Assembly: GCF_020736845.1 (NCBI RefSeq)
Contig: NZ_JAFFQR010000064.1
Coordinates: 523,964 to 587,963 of the forward strand
Origin: Paenibacillus farraposensis
GTDB taxonomy: Bacteria > Bacillota > Bacilli > Paenibacillales > Paenibacillaceae
DNA length: 64,000 bases
Reading direction: 5' to 3'
Shown here: piece after piece, positions 46,559 through 57,688 of the stretch
How the letters are laid out: each line of letters starts with the position of its first letter
Numbering within the stretch: the stretch's first letter is position 1
Position numbers and translations under genes: made by a program
The notes under the pieces: generated by a model
The model's database searches: none
Told to the model about the DNA's origin: nothing
The model's input: the letters and a program-made list of their open reading frames with translations, nothing else

Positions 46559-47602
46559 CTACTCGCCACGTCCAACCGTAGGCTTACGGATCACTGAGAC
46601 GCTTGATTCCCTGACGATCAGGCGAGGCTCGAATTGCACGCGTTCATAATCGCCCGGTGTCTGGTCTTGAATTCGCTTGAGCAGCAGCTCCGCAGCCAAT
46701 CGTGCTACCTCTTCCCCCATAATGGACACAGAGCTGATCTGTGGTATCGTTACCGTTGCCCATAGATTGTTATCAATACCGACGACTGCAACCTCATCCG
46801 GCACTTTGACGCCCAGATCCTTAAAGCGGTTGACAATCCCTATCGCCACCATATCGTTAACCGCGTAAATCGCATCCGGCATATGCTTCAGGCTGTAAAA
46901 ATAATCGGCTGCACGCAGTCCTGTCTCAAAGGAGAAATCATCACCAAAATAAACGAGTGAAGGGTCCACATGCTGCAGAGACTGCTCATAAGCAAAGTAC
47001 CTTTCCTCAATTTTGTCCTTCGCAGCACCTGCGTAAGCAATTCTCGTCCTTCCGATTTTAAGCAAATGCTCCATGACAAGCCGTCCCTCTTGCCGGGCTA
47101 GACTGACGATATCCGCTTTGACATCTTCGCCCAGCTTCTTGCCATAATTAATAATGGACACAGGAACACTGGCTTTATTGATCAAATCCACCAGCATTTT
47201 GGGGTATGCCAGCGGCATAATAATGAGTCCGTCCACATGCAGCTTCTTTACCTCACGAACTGTTTCAAGCTCCATTCTGGCATTTCCGGCGGTATTAATC
47301 TGCACGACACGATAACCATGCTGCTTGGCAGCCTGTTCCACAGACCAGGCGATCTCGGGAATAATCGCATTGCGAATATCCGGCACGGCCAGCGCAATTT
47401 GGTGTGTCTGGCGTACCTTCAAGCTTTGCGCCGAGGTATTGGGTGTAAACCCCATTTCGTCAATCACTTGCAAAATCAATGCTTTCGTCTTCGGGCTAAT
47501 GCCTTCACTATCGTTAATAGCCCTCGAGACAGTCGCAATACCTACCCCTGCCCGCTTGGCTACATCCTCTATGGTTACTTTTTTTTGATCTGTCACGCCC
47601 AA
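46559..47602 (-). CDS. LacI-family transcriptional regulator
   Basis: 347 aa. N-terminal helix-turn-helix VTIEDVAKRAGVGIATVSRA and the hinge DEMGFTPNTSAQSLK are followed by a periplasmic-binding-protein-like effector domain (HQIALAVPDIRNAIIPEIAW, AIYAVNDMVAIGIVNRF, VVGIDNNLWATVTIPQIS). The effector is probably a sugar or small metabolite. It is divergent from a broken butanediol dehydrogenase gene. A GGAAACGTTTCC palindrome between them is the likely operator. The regulator has no intact adjacent target in the window. Confidence 0.9.
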   Translation of the reverse strand: MGVTDQKKVTIEDVAKRAGVGIATVSRAINDSEGISPKTKALILQVIDEMGFTPNTSAQSLKVRQTHQIALAVPDIRNAIIPEIAWSVEQAAKQHGYRVVQINTAGNARMELETVREVKKLHVDGLIIMPLAYPKMLVDLINKASVPVSIINYGKKLGEDVKADIVSLARQEGRLVMEHLLKIGRTRIAYAGAAKDKIEERYFAYEQSLQHVDPSLVYFGDDFSFETGLRAADYFYSLKHMPDAIYAVNDMVAIGIVNRFKDLGVKVPDEVAVVGIDNNLWATVTIPQISSVSIMGEEVARLAAELLLKRIQDQTPGDYERVQFEPRLIVRESSVSVIRKPTVGRGE

Positions 47603-47724
47603 AATCCTTTCAAGAACGGAATCGTTTTCTGACTTCCCAGTTTAAAACCTCAATATTGATATTATACCATAGAATCAGCATTTAAAGATGGAAACCGTTT
47701 TCTTCTTCCCGCCGCTTGTCTTTC

Positions 47725-47736
47725 GGAAACGTTTCC
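47725..47736. promoter_or_regulatory. LacI-type operator
   Basis: Perfect 12-bp palindrome GGAAACGTTTCC between the divergent LacI-type gene and the butanediol dehydrogenase pseudogene. A weaker half-match GGAAACCGTTTTC lies about 35 bp away near 47689. Confidence 0.6.
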
Positions 47737-47801
47737 TATTTCATTCTCTTTTTTTTATAGCATCATTACATGATCATATATTTGTCAAGGAGATGACAGA
47801 T

Positions 47802-48219
47802 ATGAAAGCATTGAGATGGCATGGAGTAAAAGACTTGAGTTTGGAAAACATTGAACAACCCGCTGCTCTGGCAGGAAAAGTAAAAATTAAAGTTGAGTGG
47901 TGTGGTATTTGTGGTAGTGATCTTCATGGAATATGTAGCTGGACCGATCTTCATTCCCCAGGATGCTCAGCATCCATTGACTGGTGAAAAAGCTCCAATC
48001 AAACCTAACAATATCGTCATGAAAGAACGCAATCTGACGGGTATTATCGGGTACCGCGATGTGTTCCCGGCTGTCATCAGTCTGATGGAAAAAGGCTATT
48101 TCCCTGCGGACAAACTGGTTACCAAACGTATTAAACTCGAAGAAGTGATTGAGCAAGGCTTTGAAGGTCTTCTGAAAGAAAAAAATTAGGTTAAAATCCT
48201 GGTATCTCCGCAATCCTAA
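47802..48219 (+). pseudogene. 2,3-butanediol dehydrogenase (zinc MDR family), internally deleted
   Basis: AAGGAGATGACAGAT precedes ATG 47802. The N-terminus MKALRWHGVKDLSLENIEQP and CGICGSDLH is sound. One inserted G then shifts the frame (DLHGICS for DLHEYVAG). The original frame resumes (EYVAGPIFIPQDAQHPLTGE). About 200 residues with the Rossmann fold are missing, and the C-terminus follows directly (KPNNIVMKERNLTGIIGYRD, AVISLMEKGYFPADKLV). Near the end TAG at 48187 replaces CAG. Three lesions of different kinds show long decay. Confidence 0.88.
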
Positions 48220-48266
48220 TAAAAATGTAAATTCTGAAGTCTGCCCCATGCAGGCATCTTTTTGAT

Positions 48267-48320
48267 AAAAAAAGCGCCCCCTTCCTGAGGCATGATGCCA
48301 TCAAGCGGGGGAGCGCTTTT
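48267..48320. terminator. terminator between the bdh and binding-protein remnants
   Basis: AAAAAAGCGCCCCC/GGGGGAGCGCTTTT stem, symmetrical, so it serves the convergent remnants on both sides. Confidence 0.75.
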
Positions 48321-48330
48321 ACATTCCCGA

Positions 48331-48503
48331 TTATTGAAATACACTTTTCAGAACATCATCAATCATCTGTCCGTTTGCAATCGTACCTGTATACAACCAG
48401 CTGGAATCTTTGCCAAAATCGTATACATGTCCTTCCTTAACGGCTGAAATTCCACTCCGGACAGGATCTTTAATCAATTCATCCTTGCTCACACCCTTGC
48501 AAC
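48331..48503 (-). pseudogene. C-terminal remnant of a siderophore ABC substrate-binding protein
   Basis: The frame reads KDELIKDPVRSGISAVKEGH then VYDFGKDSSWLYTGTIANGQ and MIDDVLKSVFQ-stop, the typical end of FecB/FhuD-like binding proteins. Upstream of about 48503 the frame is lost. Roughly 85 percent of the gene is missing and no transporter partners remain nearby. Confidence 0.65.
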
Positions 48504-48748
48504 CAGATGATCCTCCAGATACGAAGCAATCACACGCTGAGTTGTTTTCGATCCTGCTTCACTGGGGAAAGCCTCCGCTTCATAAAATAACATACTATTT
48601 TCCAAATCAACCTCATTATATATCATTCTCTTCTCTGATCCTATTTCTTTCATTTCCTAATTTGATATTTTCATGTAGTATAAATCTAATTGAAGTATCC
48701 TATTTGGGCTATGCTGAAGCTATACACATTATGAAGGAGGATTTCAGA

Positions 48749-50092
48749 TTGAAGTCAAATGAAGCAACTTTACACAAGAAGCTGCGCCCTAGACATATCA
48801 CCTTTATGGCTATAGGCGGAGTCATCGGAACCGGTATTTTTAAAGGAAGTACCGAAACGATCAGCTTGGCGGGGCCTGGGGTTATTTTATCCTATGTCTT
48901 TGCAGGGCTTCTGCTTCTGGTCGTTATGGGGGCAATTGCCGAAATGGCCACCGTCTACCCTAATATGAATATGAAGGAATTTATTCGCAAAGCCTTTGGA
49001 GAGCGACTTTCCTTTATCATTGGCTGGTTGTATTGCTTTATGTCGCTGGCTGTCTGTGTCATTGAGGTCATCGCGGCGGGAAGCTTCCTGCAATACTGGT
49101 TGCCGGATGTCCCCTTATGGGTACTCAGTTTAGCGAGTGCGACTTTCATTATTGTCGTCAACATGCTGAGTGTCGACGGTTTTGGGGAGCTGGAATTTTG
49201 GCTTGCGGGTATCAAGATTGCCATGATTATTATCTTTGTCGCGTTGGGTGGCTGTATACTGTTCGGCATTATCCCTACGGGAACTCCACCCTACCTGAGC
49301 AACTACATGCAGCATGGCGGATTTCTCCCCAATGGCTGGCCGGCTATCTTTTCGGCGCTGCTGGTCGTTACCTTTTCCTATGGGGGATCCGAGCTGATCG
49401 GATTGACGTTGACGGAGACAGAAAATCCGGAAAAGGTAATGCCCAGAGTTGTTAAAAGCTTTATTTTTCGCGTTGTTTTGTTCTATACATTGCCCATTCT
49501 CATCATTTGCGGTCTGGTTCCCTGGAATCAGCTGGATGCAAATACGAGCCCGTTTGTACAGGTATTGTCTTCTGTAGGACTTCAAGGCTCGGCACATGTG
49601 ATGAACTTTATTTTGATCACCGCTGTACTGTCTGCCGCCAATTCGGGGATTTACGGCGCAACACGCATACTGCATTCACTGGCCGTCAATGGGGAAGGGC
49701 CCAAATCACTCGCTCGGGTATCTGCGAATGGAGTTCCAATCAATAGCCTCAAATTAGTTGCCGTAGCTCTGGTTGTGGGCTCCATGATCGCTTATATCGC
49801 TCAGGACGGACTGTTCCGTATTTTGATGGCCGTGCCCGGGTTTGGCGTGCTGCTCGTCTGGAGCTGTATTTGCCTGTCCCAGTTGAAACTGCGCAAATCG
49901 TATCCCATAGAGCCCAGCTTTAAAATATGGGGATTCCCTTATATCACAGTGATAACCATCGGATGTCTGTGGGTGATTGCATTCCTGTTCCTGCTTGACC
50001 CGCAAAATCGGATCAGCATCAGCGTATGCGTGGCTTTCATGGCCCTCCTGATCATCTGGTCTTTGGTGAAATTCCGGAGAAAGCAGGCGTAA
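48749..50092 (+). CDS. APC-family amino acid permease
   Basis: The TTG at 48749 follows AAGGAGG by 8 nt and gives 447 aa, the usual size; the open frame upstream has no such site and is not typical coding. 12 hydrophobic segments. The family start is LRPRHITFMAIGGVIGTGIF, then EMATVYPNMNMKEFIRKAFG, PAIFSALLVVTFSYGGSELI and a conserved Glu in TLTETENPEKVMPR. It is an amino acid:proton symporter of the AnsP/GabP/LysP group; substrate unresolved. Monocistronic. Confidence 0.88.
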   Translation: MKSNEATLHKKLRPRHITFMAIGGVIGTGIFKGSTETISLAGPGVILSYVFAGLLLLVVMGAIAEMATVYPNMNMKEFIRKAFGERLSFIIGWLYCFMSLAVCVIEVIAAGSFLQYWLPDVPLWVLSLASATFIIVVNMLSVDGFGELEFWLAGIKIAMIIIFVALGGCILFGIIPTGTPPYLSNYMQHGGFLPNGWPAIFSALLVVTFSYGGSELIGLTLTETENPEKVMPRVVKSFIFRVVLFYTLPILIICGLVPWNQLDANTSPFVQVLSSVGLQGSAHVMNFILITAVLSAANSGIYGATRILHSLAVNGEGPKSLARVSANGVPINSLKLVAVALVVGSMIAYIAQDGLFRILMAVPGFGVLLVWSCICLSQLKLRKSYPIEPSFKIWGFPYITVITIGCLWVIAFLFLLDPQNRISISVCVAFMALLIIWSLVKFRRKQA

Positions 50093-50160
50093 GCAGCTTA
50101 TGACTCGATCGGATCTGTATTCTGCTAATACGACGCCGGAAAGCTAAAAGAAAACTAACA

Positions 50161-50205
50161 AAAAACAGGCGCAGCAAAGGATAGTTCCATTGTCGCCTGT
50201 TTTTA
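50161..50205. terminator. bidirectional terminator, permease/nitroreductase
   Basis: AAAACAGGCG/CGCCTGTTTT type stem with A and T runs, between two convergent genes. Confidence 0.75.
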
Positions 50206-50234
50206 TTTTGCATATATATGATCACACGTTCATC

Positions 50235-50888
50235 TTATTTCCACTGCGCAATTTGATCAATCGGCAAGCGTGTGGACGGATGGCCTTCGTTGACACCTTT
50301 ACCCATGGAAATGAGCATCACAGGAACATAACGATCTTTTTCCAGGCCAAAGGCTTCAGCAATTTTATCCTTGTCATATCCGCCGATAGCGTTGGTGTCA
50401 TAACCATGGGCACGCGCCACCAACATAAACTGCATCGAGACCAGGCCTCCGTCAATCAAGACGGTTTCTTTGTTCACAACCGGATCAAGCACTGCGAAAT
50501 GGGCGGCCACTTTTTCCTGCTGCATTTCCTTCACTTCTTTTGGCATATAGCCCAGTTCTACAGCTTCTCCGAAAATTTGCTCAAAATTATCAAAGTTGTT
50601 CAAATCTCCGAACACAGCGATTACGGCTGAAGATGTCTCCACTTGACGCTGGTTAAAACTTGCCAATGGTGCAAGGGTTGCTTTGCCCTCCGGGCTGTCA
50701 ATCACAAGGAAGCGCCAAGGCTGCAGGTTAATGGAAGATGGTGCGCGTGTAGCTTCCGTTAACATCTCGGTCATTTCTTCACGGCTGATTTTCACAGTTG
50801 GATCGTATACTTTAACAGAACGCCGGCCGAGTGCAATCTCTCTAAAATCATTCGTTTTTACAATATTAGATGTATCCGTATTACTCAT
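50235..50888 (-). CDS. nitroreductase-family FMN oxidoreductase
   Basis: 217 aa. FMN-binding segments are RRSVKVYDPTVKISREEMTE, APSSINLQPWRFLVIDS and AHGYDTNAIGGYDKDKIAEA with RYVPVMLISMGKG. Such enzymes reduce nitro compounds or quinones using NAD(P)H. A MarR-type regulator lies 51 bp upstream on the same strand and probably regulates it. AGGAGAGATTTG lies before the ATG. Cytoplasmic. Confidence 0.9.
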   Translation of the reverse strand: MSNTDTSNIVKTNDFREIALGRRSVKVYDPTVKISREEMTEMLTEATRAPSSINLQPWRFLVIDSPEGKATLAPLASFNQRQVETSSAVIAVFGDLNNFDNFEQIFGEAVELGYMPKEVKEMQQEKVAAHFAVLDPVVNKETVLIDGGLVSMQFMLVARAHGYDTNAIGGYDKDKIAEAFGLEKDRYVPVMLISMGKGVNEGHPSTRLPIDQIAQWK

Positions 50889-50939
50889 TCAAATCTCTCC
50901 TTCTTCCCTGTGGGAGTAATCGTTAGTAACGTATTTTAG

Positions 50940-51332
50940 TCAGTCCATATCGGAAATGTGATCATTCATGACTTTCAGCATATTAGCTAACTGTTGCCGC
51001 TCTGCCTCATCAAAGCTGCTGAGCAGTCGATCCACAAACTGCGAGCGCTCCTGTCCGAAAGTGACAATACGCTCCCGGCCATAATCGGTCAGGCTTACCA
51101 AGGTAATCCGGTTGTCCTCGGGCTTGATGCGCCGTGCAACCATAGCATTCGCCTCAAGCTGCTTCAAATGGCGGGTTACGGCCGCACCGTCGATGCCAAC
51201 CTCTTTTTGCAGCAGAGTTTGGCTAATTTCCTCAACCTGGTACAACTTGCACAACAGCTGCAATCGGGATGCGCTGATTCCTGCACAGCGCTTAAACTTG
51301 GAGCTGATTTGCTTGTTGAGCAGCAGCAGCAA
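50940..51332 (-). CDS. MarR-family transcriptional regulator
   Basis: 130 aa. Winged helix-turn-helix EEISQTLLQKEVGIDGAAVT RHLK-type recognition helix, then ANAMVARRIKPEDNRITLVS and the DYGRERI extension used for dimerisation. Probably senses a phenolic or redox signal and represses itself and the nitroreductase. CATCAATCATTGATATATCAAAT-type AT-rich dyads between 51420 and 51450 could be its operator. The ATG at 51332 has only a moderate ribosome binding site. Confidence 0.88.
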   Translation of the reverse strand: MLLLLNKQISSKFKRCAGISASRLQLLCKLYQVEEISQTLLQKEVGIDGAAVTRHLKQLEANAMVARRIKPEDNRITLVSLTDYGRERIVTFGQERSQFVDRLLSSFDEAERQQLANMLKVMNDHISDMD

Positions 51333-51510
51333 GTCAAAAATATGCCCAGCCTCAGATGATGTTTGGGTGATCGTAATCCCTCCCCTTAAGCATATCGATG
51401 AGCTTTGTGATTAAACCCTTGATACATCAATCATTGATATATCAAATAATATACATTCTCTTTTTTTAAAAATCAAGTTCCTGAGAAAAATAAAGTCCCG
51501 CTTGGAAAAT

Positions 51511-51554
51511 AAAAGCTGAGCGCCCTCACGAGGGACACTCAGCTTCTCTTTTTT
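51511..51554 (-). terminator. terminator of gdhA
   Basis: AAGCTGAG/CTCAGCTT outer stem and CCCTC/GAGGG inner stem, with TTTTATTTT on the minus strand, about 70 bp after the gdhA stop. Confidence 0.75.
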
Positions 51555-51622
51555 ATAAGCTTGCTTATTTAATATATGTGTACTCACTTATTTCTCTACT
51601 TGTGTCCCAAGCTACCGTTGAC

Positions 51623-53002
<1,380 letters not shown>

Positions 53003-53258
53003 TCAATACACCCCTTTATAATGAGTCCCTCTGCTACATGATGATCCGAGTTGATCTACACCGCAAGAGTGGAATCTTATGTATTCATAAAATTTAGTTA
53101 ACTATACATGATTTTTAAAATAAATACATCTAATTTGCTTATAAAAATAATTTGTCCCCTTTATTAAATAACTCTATAAACCTCCCATGGTCTGTTATAC
53201 GTTTATCCTTTCCTCTATTATTTATGTACATACAGCCTATCCGGGAATGTGGAGGCAA

Positions 53259-53292
53259 CAAAAAGAGGCTACGCACAGGGCGCAGCCTCTTC
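53259..53292 (-). terminator. terminator of thrC (in the 338-bp gdhA-thrC gap)
   Basis: AAGAGGCTGCG/CGTAGCCTCTT stem with a short loop and TTTTTG on the minus strand. The rest of the 53000-53337 gap is AT-rich and holds the gdhA promoter region with no other feature seen. Confidence 0.78.
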
Positions 53293-53337
53293 TCTCCATT
53301 CTATTAGGATGTAACTCATCATTGCAGAAACGATTTT

Positions 53338-54729
53338 CTACGCATAAAAGGCTTCAAGCTGACGTACAATTTCTGCCTCGTCATGCTCAACCACCTGCTG
53401 GTGCTGCGGCTTGGAGAACAATTGTTCAATTTCTGCCGGGAACTGCTGCTTAATATCCACCAGACGGATGGCTTCATCGAATTTGGCCGGATGCGCTGTC
53501 GCAAAGGTCACACATACTTCGTCCGCGCCATTATGCGCCTCATATGCGGCAATACCGCAAGCCGTATGCGGGTCGAGCAAATAATCGTATTCGGCCTTGT
53601 ATTTTTGGATCAGCTCCAGACACTGCTCATTCGAAGCGCCGAGAGCTTCAAAATCCTGCTGTACCCGTTGCAAATCCTCTGCACTGATCACAATCCGTCC
53701 TTCGGTTTTGAGGTTGTTCATGTATTCAGATACCTTGGCTGCATCCTCTCCAACGAAGTAGTACAAATATCTTTCGAAGTTGCTCGCCACCTGAATGTCC
53801 ATGGAAGGACTGTATGTGCTTTTGAAGTCGCCTGGTTTGTAATCGCCCGTCTTCACGAAGCGCTCCAAAATATTATTTTCATTCGTTGCAATGATCAGCT
53901 TATGAATCGGCAGGCCCATTTTCTTCGCTAGAAAACCGGAAAAAATATTGCCAAAGTTGCCGGATGGCACGCTGACATTGATCTTCTTCGTACCTGCTGA
54001 CTCCTGCGCCCGGAAATAGGCATAGAAGTAATATACCGTCTGCGCCAAAATACGTACAAAGTTAATCGAATTAATCGCACGCAGATGATGTTTGCCTTTG
54101 AAATCGAGATCTGCAAATAGGTCCTTGATGACTTTTTGACAATCGTCAAAGTTTCCTTTTACCGAAAGATTCAGTACATTTTCATCGTCAACGGTCGTCA
54201 TTTGCAGCTCCTGTACCTTGCTCACCTTCTGATGCGGATGCAAAATACAAATTTTGATGCCTTCCTTGCCACGCACGCCCTGAATGGCTGCTGCCCCTGT
54301 ATCACCTGAGGTTGCGCCCAAAATGTGAATGATCTCGTTCTGCTTTTTGGACACATAGGAATAAAACTCACCCATAAATTGCAGCGCCACATCCTTGAAC
54401 GCAAACGTAGGTCCGTGGAACAGCTCCAAAATAGACAGGGATTCGTTGATCTTCTTCACTGGCGTAACTTCCGGGTGACGGAAGCTTGCATAACTGCGTT
54501 CCACCAGCTGTTCCAAATCTTCACGAGGAATTTCATCATTGATATACAGCGCAAAAACTTCCAGCAGCAGCTCTCTGTAGCTCAATGTTGCCCATTGCTC
54601 CAGCGTAGCCACAGGCACCTGTGGAATTTGCTCCGGTACCATCAAGCCACCATCGTCAGCTAACCCCATGAGCACGGTATCAATAAATCCCTTGGCTTCT
54701 ACTCGGCCTCTAGTGCTTATATATCTCAT
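53338..54729 (-). CDS. thrC: threonine synthase
   Basis: The start at 54729 (MRYISTRGRVEAKGFIDTVL) follows GGGGGATGTAT; the track-length frame begins 27 codons earlier without a site. 463 aa, the longer class of threonine synthases. The PLP lysine lies in FHGPTFAFKDVALQFMGEFY, the phosphate loop in GATSGDTGAAAIQGVRGKEG. It converts O-phosphohomoserine to threonine. Not linked to hom/thrB here. No T-box was recognised upstream. Confidence 0.94.
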   Translation of the reverse strand: MRYISTRGRVEAKGFIDTVLMGLADDGGLMVPEQIPQVPVATLEQWATLSYRELLLEVFALYINDEIPREDLEQLVERSYASFRHPEVTPVKKINESLSILELFHGPTFAFKDVALQFMGEFYSYVSKKQNEIIHILGATSGDTGAAAIQGVRGKEGIKICILHPHQKVSKVQELQMTTVDDENVLNLSVKGNFDDCQKVIKDLFADLDFKGKHHLRAINSINFVRILAQTVYYFYAYFRAQESAGTKKINVSVPSGNFGNIFSGFLAKKMGLPIHKLIIATNENNILERFVKTGDYKPGDFKSTYSPSMDIQVASNFERYLYYFVGEDAAKVSEYMNNLKTEGRIVISAEDLQRVQQDFEALGASNEQCLELIQKYKAEYDYLLDPHTACGIAAYEAHNGADEVCVTFATAHPAKFDEAIRLVDIKQQFPAEIEQLFSKPQHQQVVEHDEAEIVRQLEAFYA

Positions 54730-54946
54730 ATACATCCCCCAGTAAAAATTCAATTCGAACCTTTTTTCGAATATATTATTGTCTATAATACCCTGCCCGC
54801 GGTGCTGCAACCAAGCCTTTTTTTCATATTTCCTAAAAGCCTTCTCCTACTTTACCATACCTCGAAGCATCAGGCATCTGCAATCGGCAGCCAAGCGGAG
54901 GTCAGAAACAGACTGTAAAAATGGAAGGAAAGAGACTTCTCCAGTG

Positions 54947-56290
54947 TTAGGAGCCTGAAATCGAGAGTGAAGCCAGCTTGAACGAAGGTGAGGTGCAGCT
55001 TCCCGTAAAACGCAAATCATTTCCAACCTCCTCAATCTGCTGCAGCACGTCAAAGAAGTTGCCCGATACGGTAATTTGATTGACTGCTCTGACCACCTGC
55101 CCCTGCTCGATCCAATATCCCAGACAAGCCAGCGAAAAATTACCGGACGCCGTATTGGTGCCCGCATGCAGCCCTTGCAGCTCCACGATCATTAGCCCGC
55201 GATCTGTCTTGCCAATCATCTCCTCCAAGGTAGAGGAGCCTGGAGCCAGGTACAGATTATGGTACGAAACGCCTATTTTGCCGTTATAGCTGCCCTTGGA
55301 GGCATTGGCAGTACTTTGTACGCCTGCTTTGCGGGCCGTCTTGCGGTTATGGAAATACGTCCGTAGCTCCCCGTCCTTGATAATCTCGTTGCGGCGTGTC
55401 GCGCTGCCTTCGGCGTCGAACGTACTGCCTGCCGGAACGTTCTTCATAAGCGGATCATCAATTAGCGTGACGTGCCGACTTGCTACCAGTTGTCCCAATT
55501 TCCCAGCCATCCGTGAAAAGCCTTTATCCACCGACTCCGCTGAAAATACCGTCGTATACGCAGCCAGCAATTGGGCTGCTGCATCGCGGCGGAAAATGAC
55601 CGGATAATTATCCGATTGGATGGTGCTAGCGCCCAGTCGGGAAACGGCTTCTTGAACCGCCTTTCGCGCCACATCCTCAATGTCGATTTCCTCTACACTT
55701 CGCAAGGAATAATCATGCCAGCCCCCGGTAACGGTCTCCCCATGTTGTGTTGCAATGACATATATATAGGCGGTCGCCTGGCTTTTACGGTGATGGCAAT
55801 GCAGTCCCTTCGTGTTGGCAATCAAGACCTCGTTTTCACGAATGCTGACCGAGCAATGTCTGGCCATTACAACCCGCGGATCTGCGGCAAGCGCCGTGCG
55901 CTCCATTTCCATCGCAGCCTCGATAAGTATCTCGGGAGCCGTGTCGACTAGCTCGGCGATATAGACAGGCTGCTCAGGGTAGCTTTCAGAGCCCTCAAAC
56001 AGTTCATCCTGCTCCTCGTTCTCCAGTATGTCTGCGTTGCTGCGCGCTTCTTCCAATAAAAAATCGATCACGTCAGGCTTCAGCTTCTCCGTAGAGGCGT
56101 AGCCCATTTTCCCGTTAATGACACCTCGGAAGGAAAGTCCACCATTTTCGACGATTGTATATTGGTCAATTTCTCCCTTCAACACCTTTACCGAGGTAGA
56201 ACGTCCATTCACATAATAGATTTCCATGTCTGTGTAACCGATTTCGCGGCCTTTTGTAAACAACGCTTCCTGAAATTGCTGAATATTCAT
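54947..56290 (-). CDS. pmbA: TldD/PmbA-family protein, PmbA (TldE)-like subunit
   Basis: 447 aa. Starts MNIQQFQEALFTKGREIG. It lacks the HExxxH motif of its TldD partner but keeps family features: GEIDQYTIVENGGLSFRGVI, KGLHCHHRKSQATAYIYVIA and a C-terminal region with TNTASGNFSLACLGYWIEQG. TldD and TldE together form a metalloprotease that degrades flexible peptides (in E. coli, microcin B17 leader and the CcdA antitoxin). The ATG lies 3 bp after the tldD stop with a GGGGGAG inside that gene. Confidence 0.88.
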   Translation of the reverse strand: MNIQQFQEALFTKGREIGYTDMEIYYVNGRSTSVKVLKGEIDQYTIVENGGLSFRGVINGKMGYASTEKLKPDVIDFLLEEARSNADILENEEQDELFEGSESYPEQPVYIAELVDTAPEILIEAAMEMERTALAADPRVVMARHCSVSIRENEVLIANTKGLHCHHRKSQATAYIYVIATQHGETVTGGWHDYSLRSVEEIDIEDVARKAVQEAVSRLGASTIQSDNYPVIFRRDAAAQLLAAYTTVFSAESVDKGFSRMAGKLGQLVASRHVTLIDDPLMKNVPAGSTFDAEGSATRRNEIIKDGELRTYFHNRKTARKAGVQSTANASKGSYNGKIGVSYHNLYLAPGSSTLEEMIGKTDRGLMIVELQGLHAGTNTASGNFSLACLGYWIEQGQVVRAVNQITVSGNFFDVLQQIEEVGNDLRFTGSCTSPSFKLASLSISGS

Positions 56291-56293
56291 CGC

Positions 56294-57688
56294 CTACTCC
56301 CCCTTCCGTCCGCCGACGGTCATTTCGGACACGCGAATCGTGGGCTGCCCGCAGTTAACCGGAAGGCTTCCGCTGACCGAGCCGCACATGCCCTGACCAT
56401 GATCCAGATTGTTGCCGACCATATCAATATTTTGCAGGGTTTCAATTCCCTTTCCGATTAGCGTTGCCCCTTTGACCGGCTCGGCAATTTTGCCATTGCG
56501 AATCATGTACGCCTCTTCGACTGCAAAGTTGAACTCGCTGGTCGAGGTATTCACCGAACCGCCGCCCAGCGACTTGGCATAGATCCCGTACTCCGTATTG
56601 GCGATAATTTCTTCACGTGTCGAAGCGCCATTCGCAATAAACGTATTGTTCATACGGGAAGCAGGCGCAAATTTATAAGACTGTCTTCGTCCTGACCCTG
56701 TCGCAACCATCCCCATCTGGCGCGCGCCCATTCGGTCGATCAAATATCCTTTTAAAATGCCGTTCTCGATCAATACGTTTCGCTGTGTCGGCGCTCCTTC
56801 ATCATCGATATTCAGCGAGCCCCAGGCATTGGGAATCGTTCCGTCATCCACAGCCGTAACAAGCGGTGAAGCCACCTGCTGCCCGATTTTATTGGCAAAC
56901 ACGGAAGTTCCATGTGCCACCGCCGTGGATTCCAGTCCGTGTCCGCACGCCTCGTGAAAAAGCACACCGCCGAAGCCGTTCTCAATCACGACGGGTAGTC
57001 TGCCGCTGGGCGCATATCCCGCTTTGACCATCGTGGCCGCAATGCGGGCGGCGTGTCTCGCATTTTCTTCGATATTCAGATTCTCCAGGAATTCAGTCCC
57101 CGCATACGCTCCCGGCCCGCGAAAGCCGGATTGTCTATGCTCCCCAGCCGTCGCAATGGCGCTTATTCTCATGCGTGTATACGTGCGTGTATCCTCCACC
57201 AGTAGTCCATTGCTATTGGCGATCAATACATTCTGAATCGAGTTGCTAATCCCAATGGAGGTTTGCGTGATGGAAGGATCGTATTGGCTGGCCGCCTCAT
57301 GCGCACGTCTCATCATCTCGATCTTGGCGCGCTTCTGTGATCCGTCAGGTATGATGGCAATCGGATGATGGTTAGGGATGGCATGAGGATGGAGTGTAAT
57401 CGTTTGTGTACCTGGCACTCCACCTCCGCGAATGGCCTTGGCGGCCGATTGGGCCAGCCGGATCAGGCTCTGTTCGCTCATGTCGCTGGTATAGGCGTAC
57501 ACCGAAAAATGCTCCTTCATGATCCGAATGCCAACCCCAAAATCCCGGCCTGACAGCGCCGTATCTACGACGCCCCCGGTCATACCCAGTTGTCCATTGG
57601 TACGGTCCTCAACAAACACCTCTGCAAAATCTCCGCCCGTCTCCAGCGCGGCTTGCAGCATGTCCTGAATCTGTGTTGGATGTATCAT
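56294..57688 (-). CDS. tldD: TldD-family metalloprotease subunit
   Basis: The start at 57688 (MIHPTQIQDMLQAALETGGD) follows GGAGGAACGTG; the longer open frame upstream has no site. 464 aa. The zinc-ligand motif is GVLFHEACGHGLEST (about 245-259), with C-terminal Cys-containing segment QGMCGSVSGSLPVNCGQPTI. Catalytic partner of the pmbA product. Immediately adjacent in a two-gene operon. Confidence 0.9.
   Translation of the reverse strand: MIHPTQIQDMLQAALETGGDFAEVFVEDRTNGQLGMTGGVVDTALSGRDFGVGIRIMKEHFSVYAYTSDMSEQSLIRLAQSAAKAIRGGGVPGTQTITLHPHAIPNHHPIAIIPDGSQKRAKIEMMRRAHEAASQYDPSITQTSIGISNSIQNVLIANSNGLLVEDTRTYTRMRISAIATAGEHRQSGFRGPGAYAGTEFLENLNIEENARHAARIAATMVKAGYAPSGRLPVVIENGFGGVLFHEACGHGLESTAVAHGTSVFANKIGQQVASPLVTAVDDGTIPNAWGSLNIDDEGAPTQRNVLIENGILKGYLIDRMGARQMGMVATGSGRRQSYKFAPASRMNNTFIANGASTREEIIANTEYGIYAKSLGGGSVNTSTSEFNFAVEEAYMIRNGKIAEPVKGATLIGKGIETLQNIDMVGNNLDHGQGMCGSVSGSLPVNCGQPTIRVSEMTVGGRKGE

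Noticed and set aside
48410..48748. Longer N-terminus for the amino acid permease
   Set aside because: The added 113 codons overlap the binding-protein remnant on the opposite strand and the real ribosome binding site AAGGAGG is just before TTG 48749.
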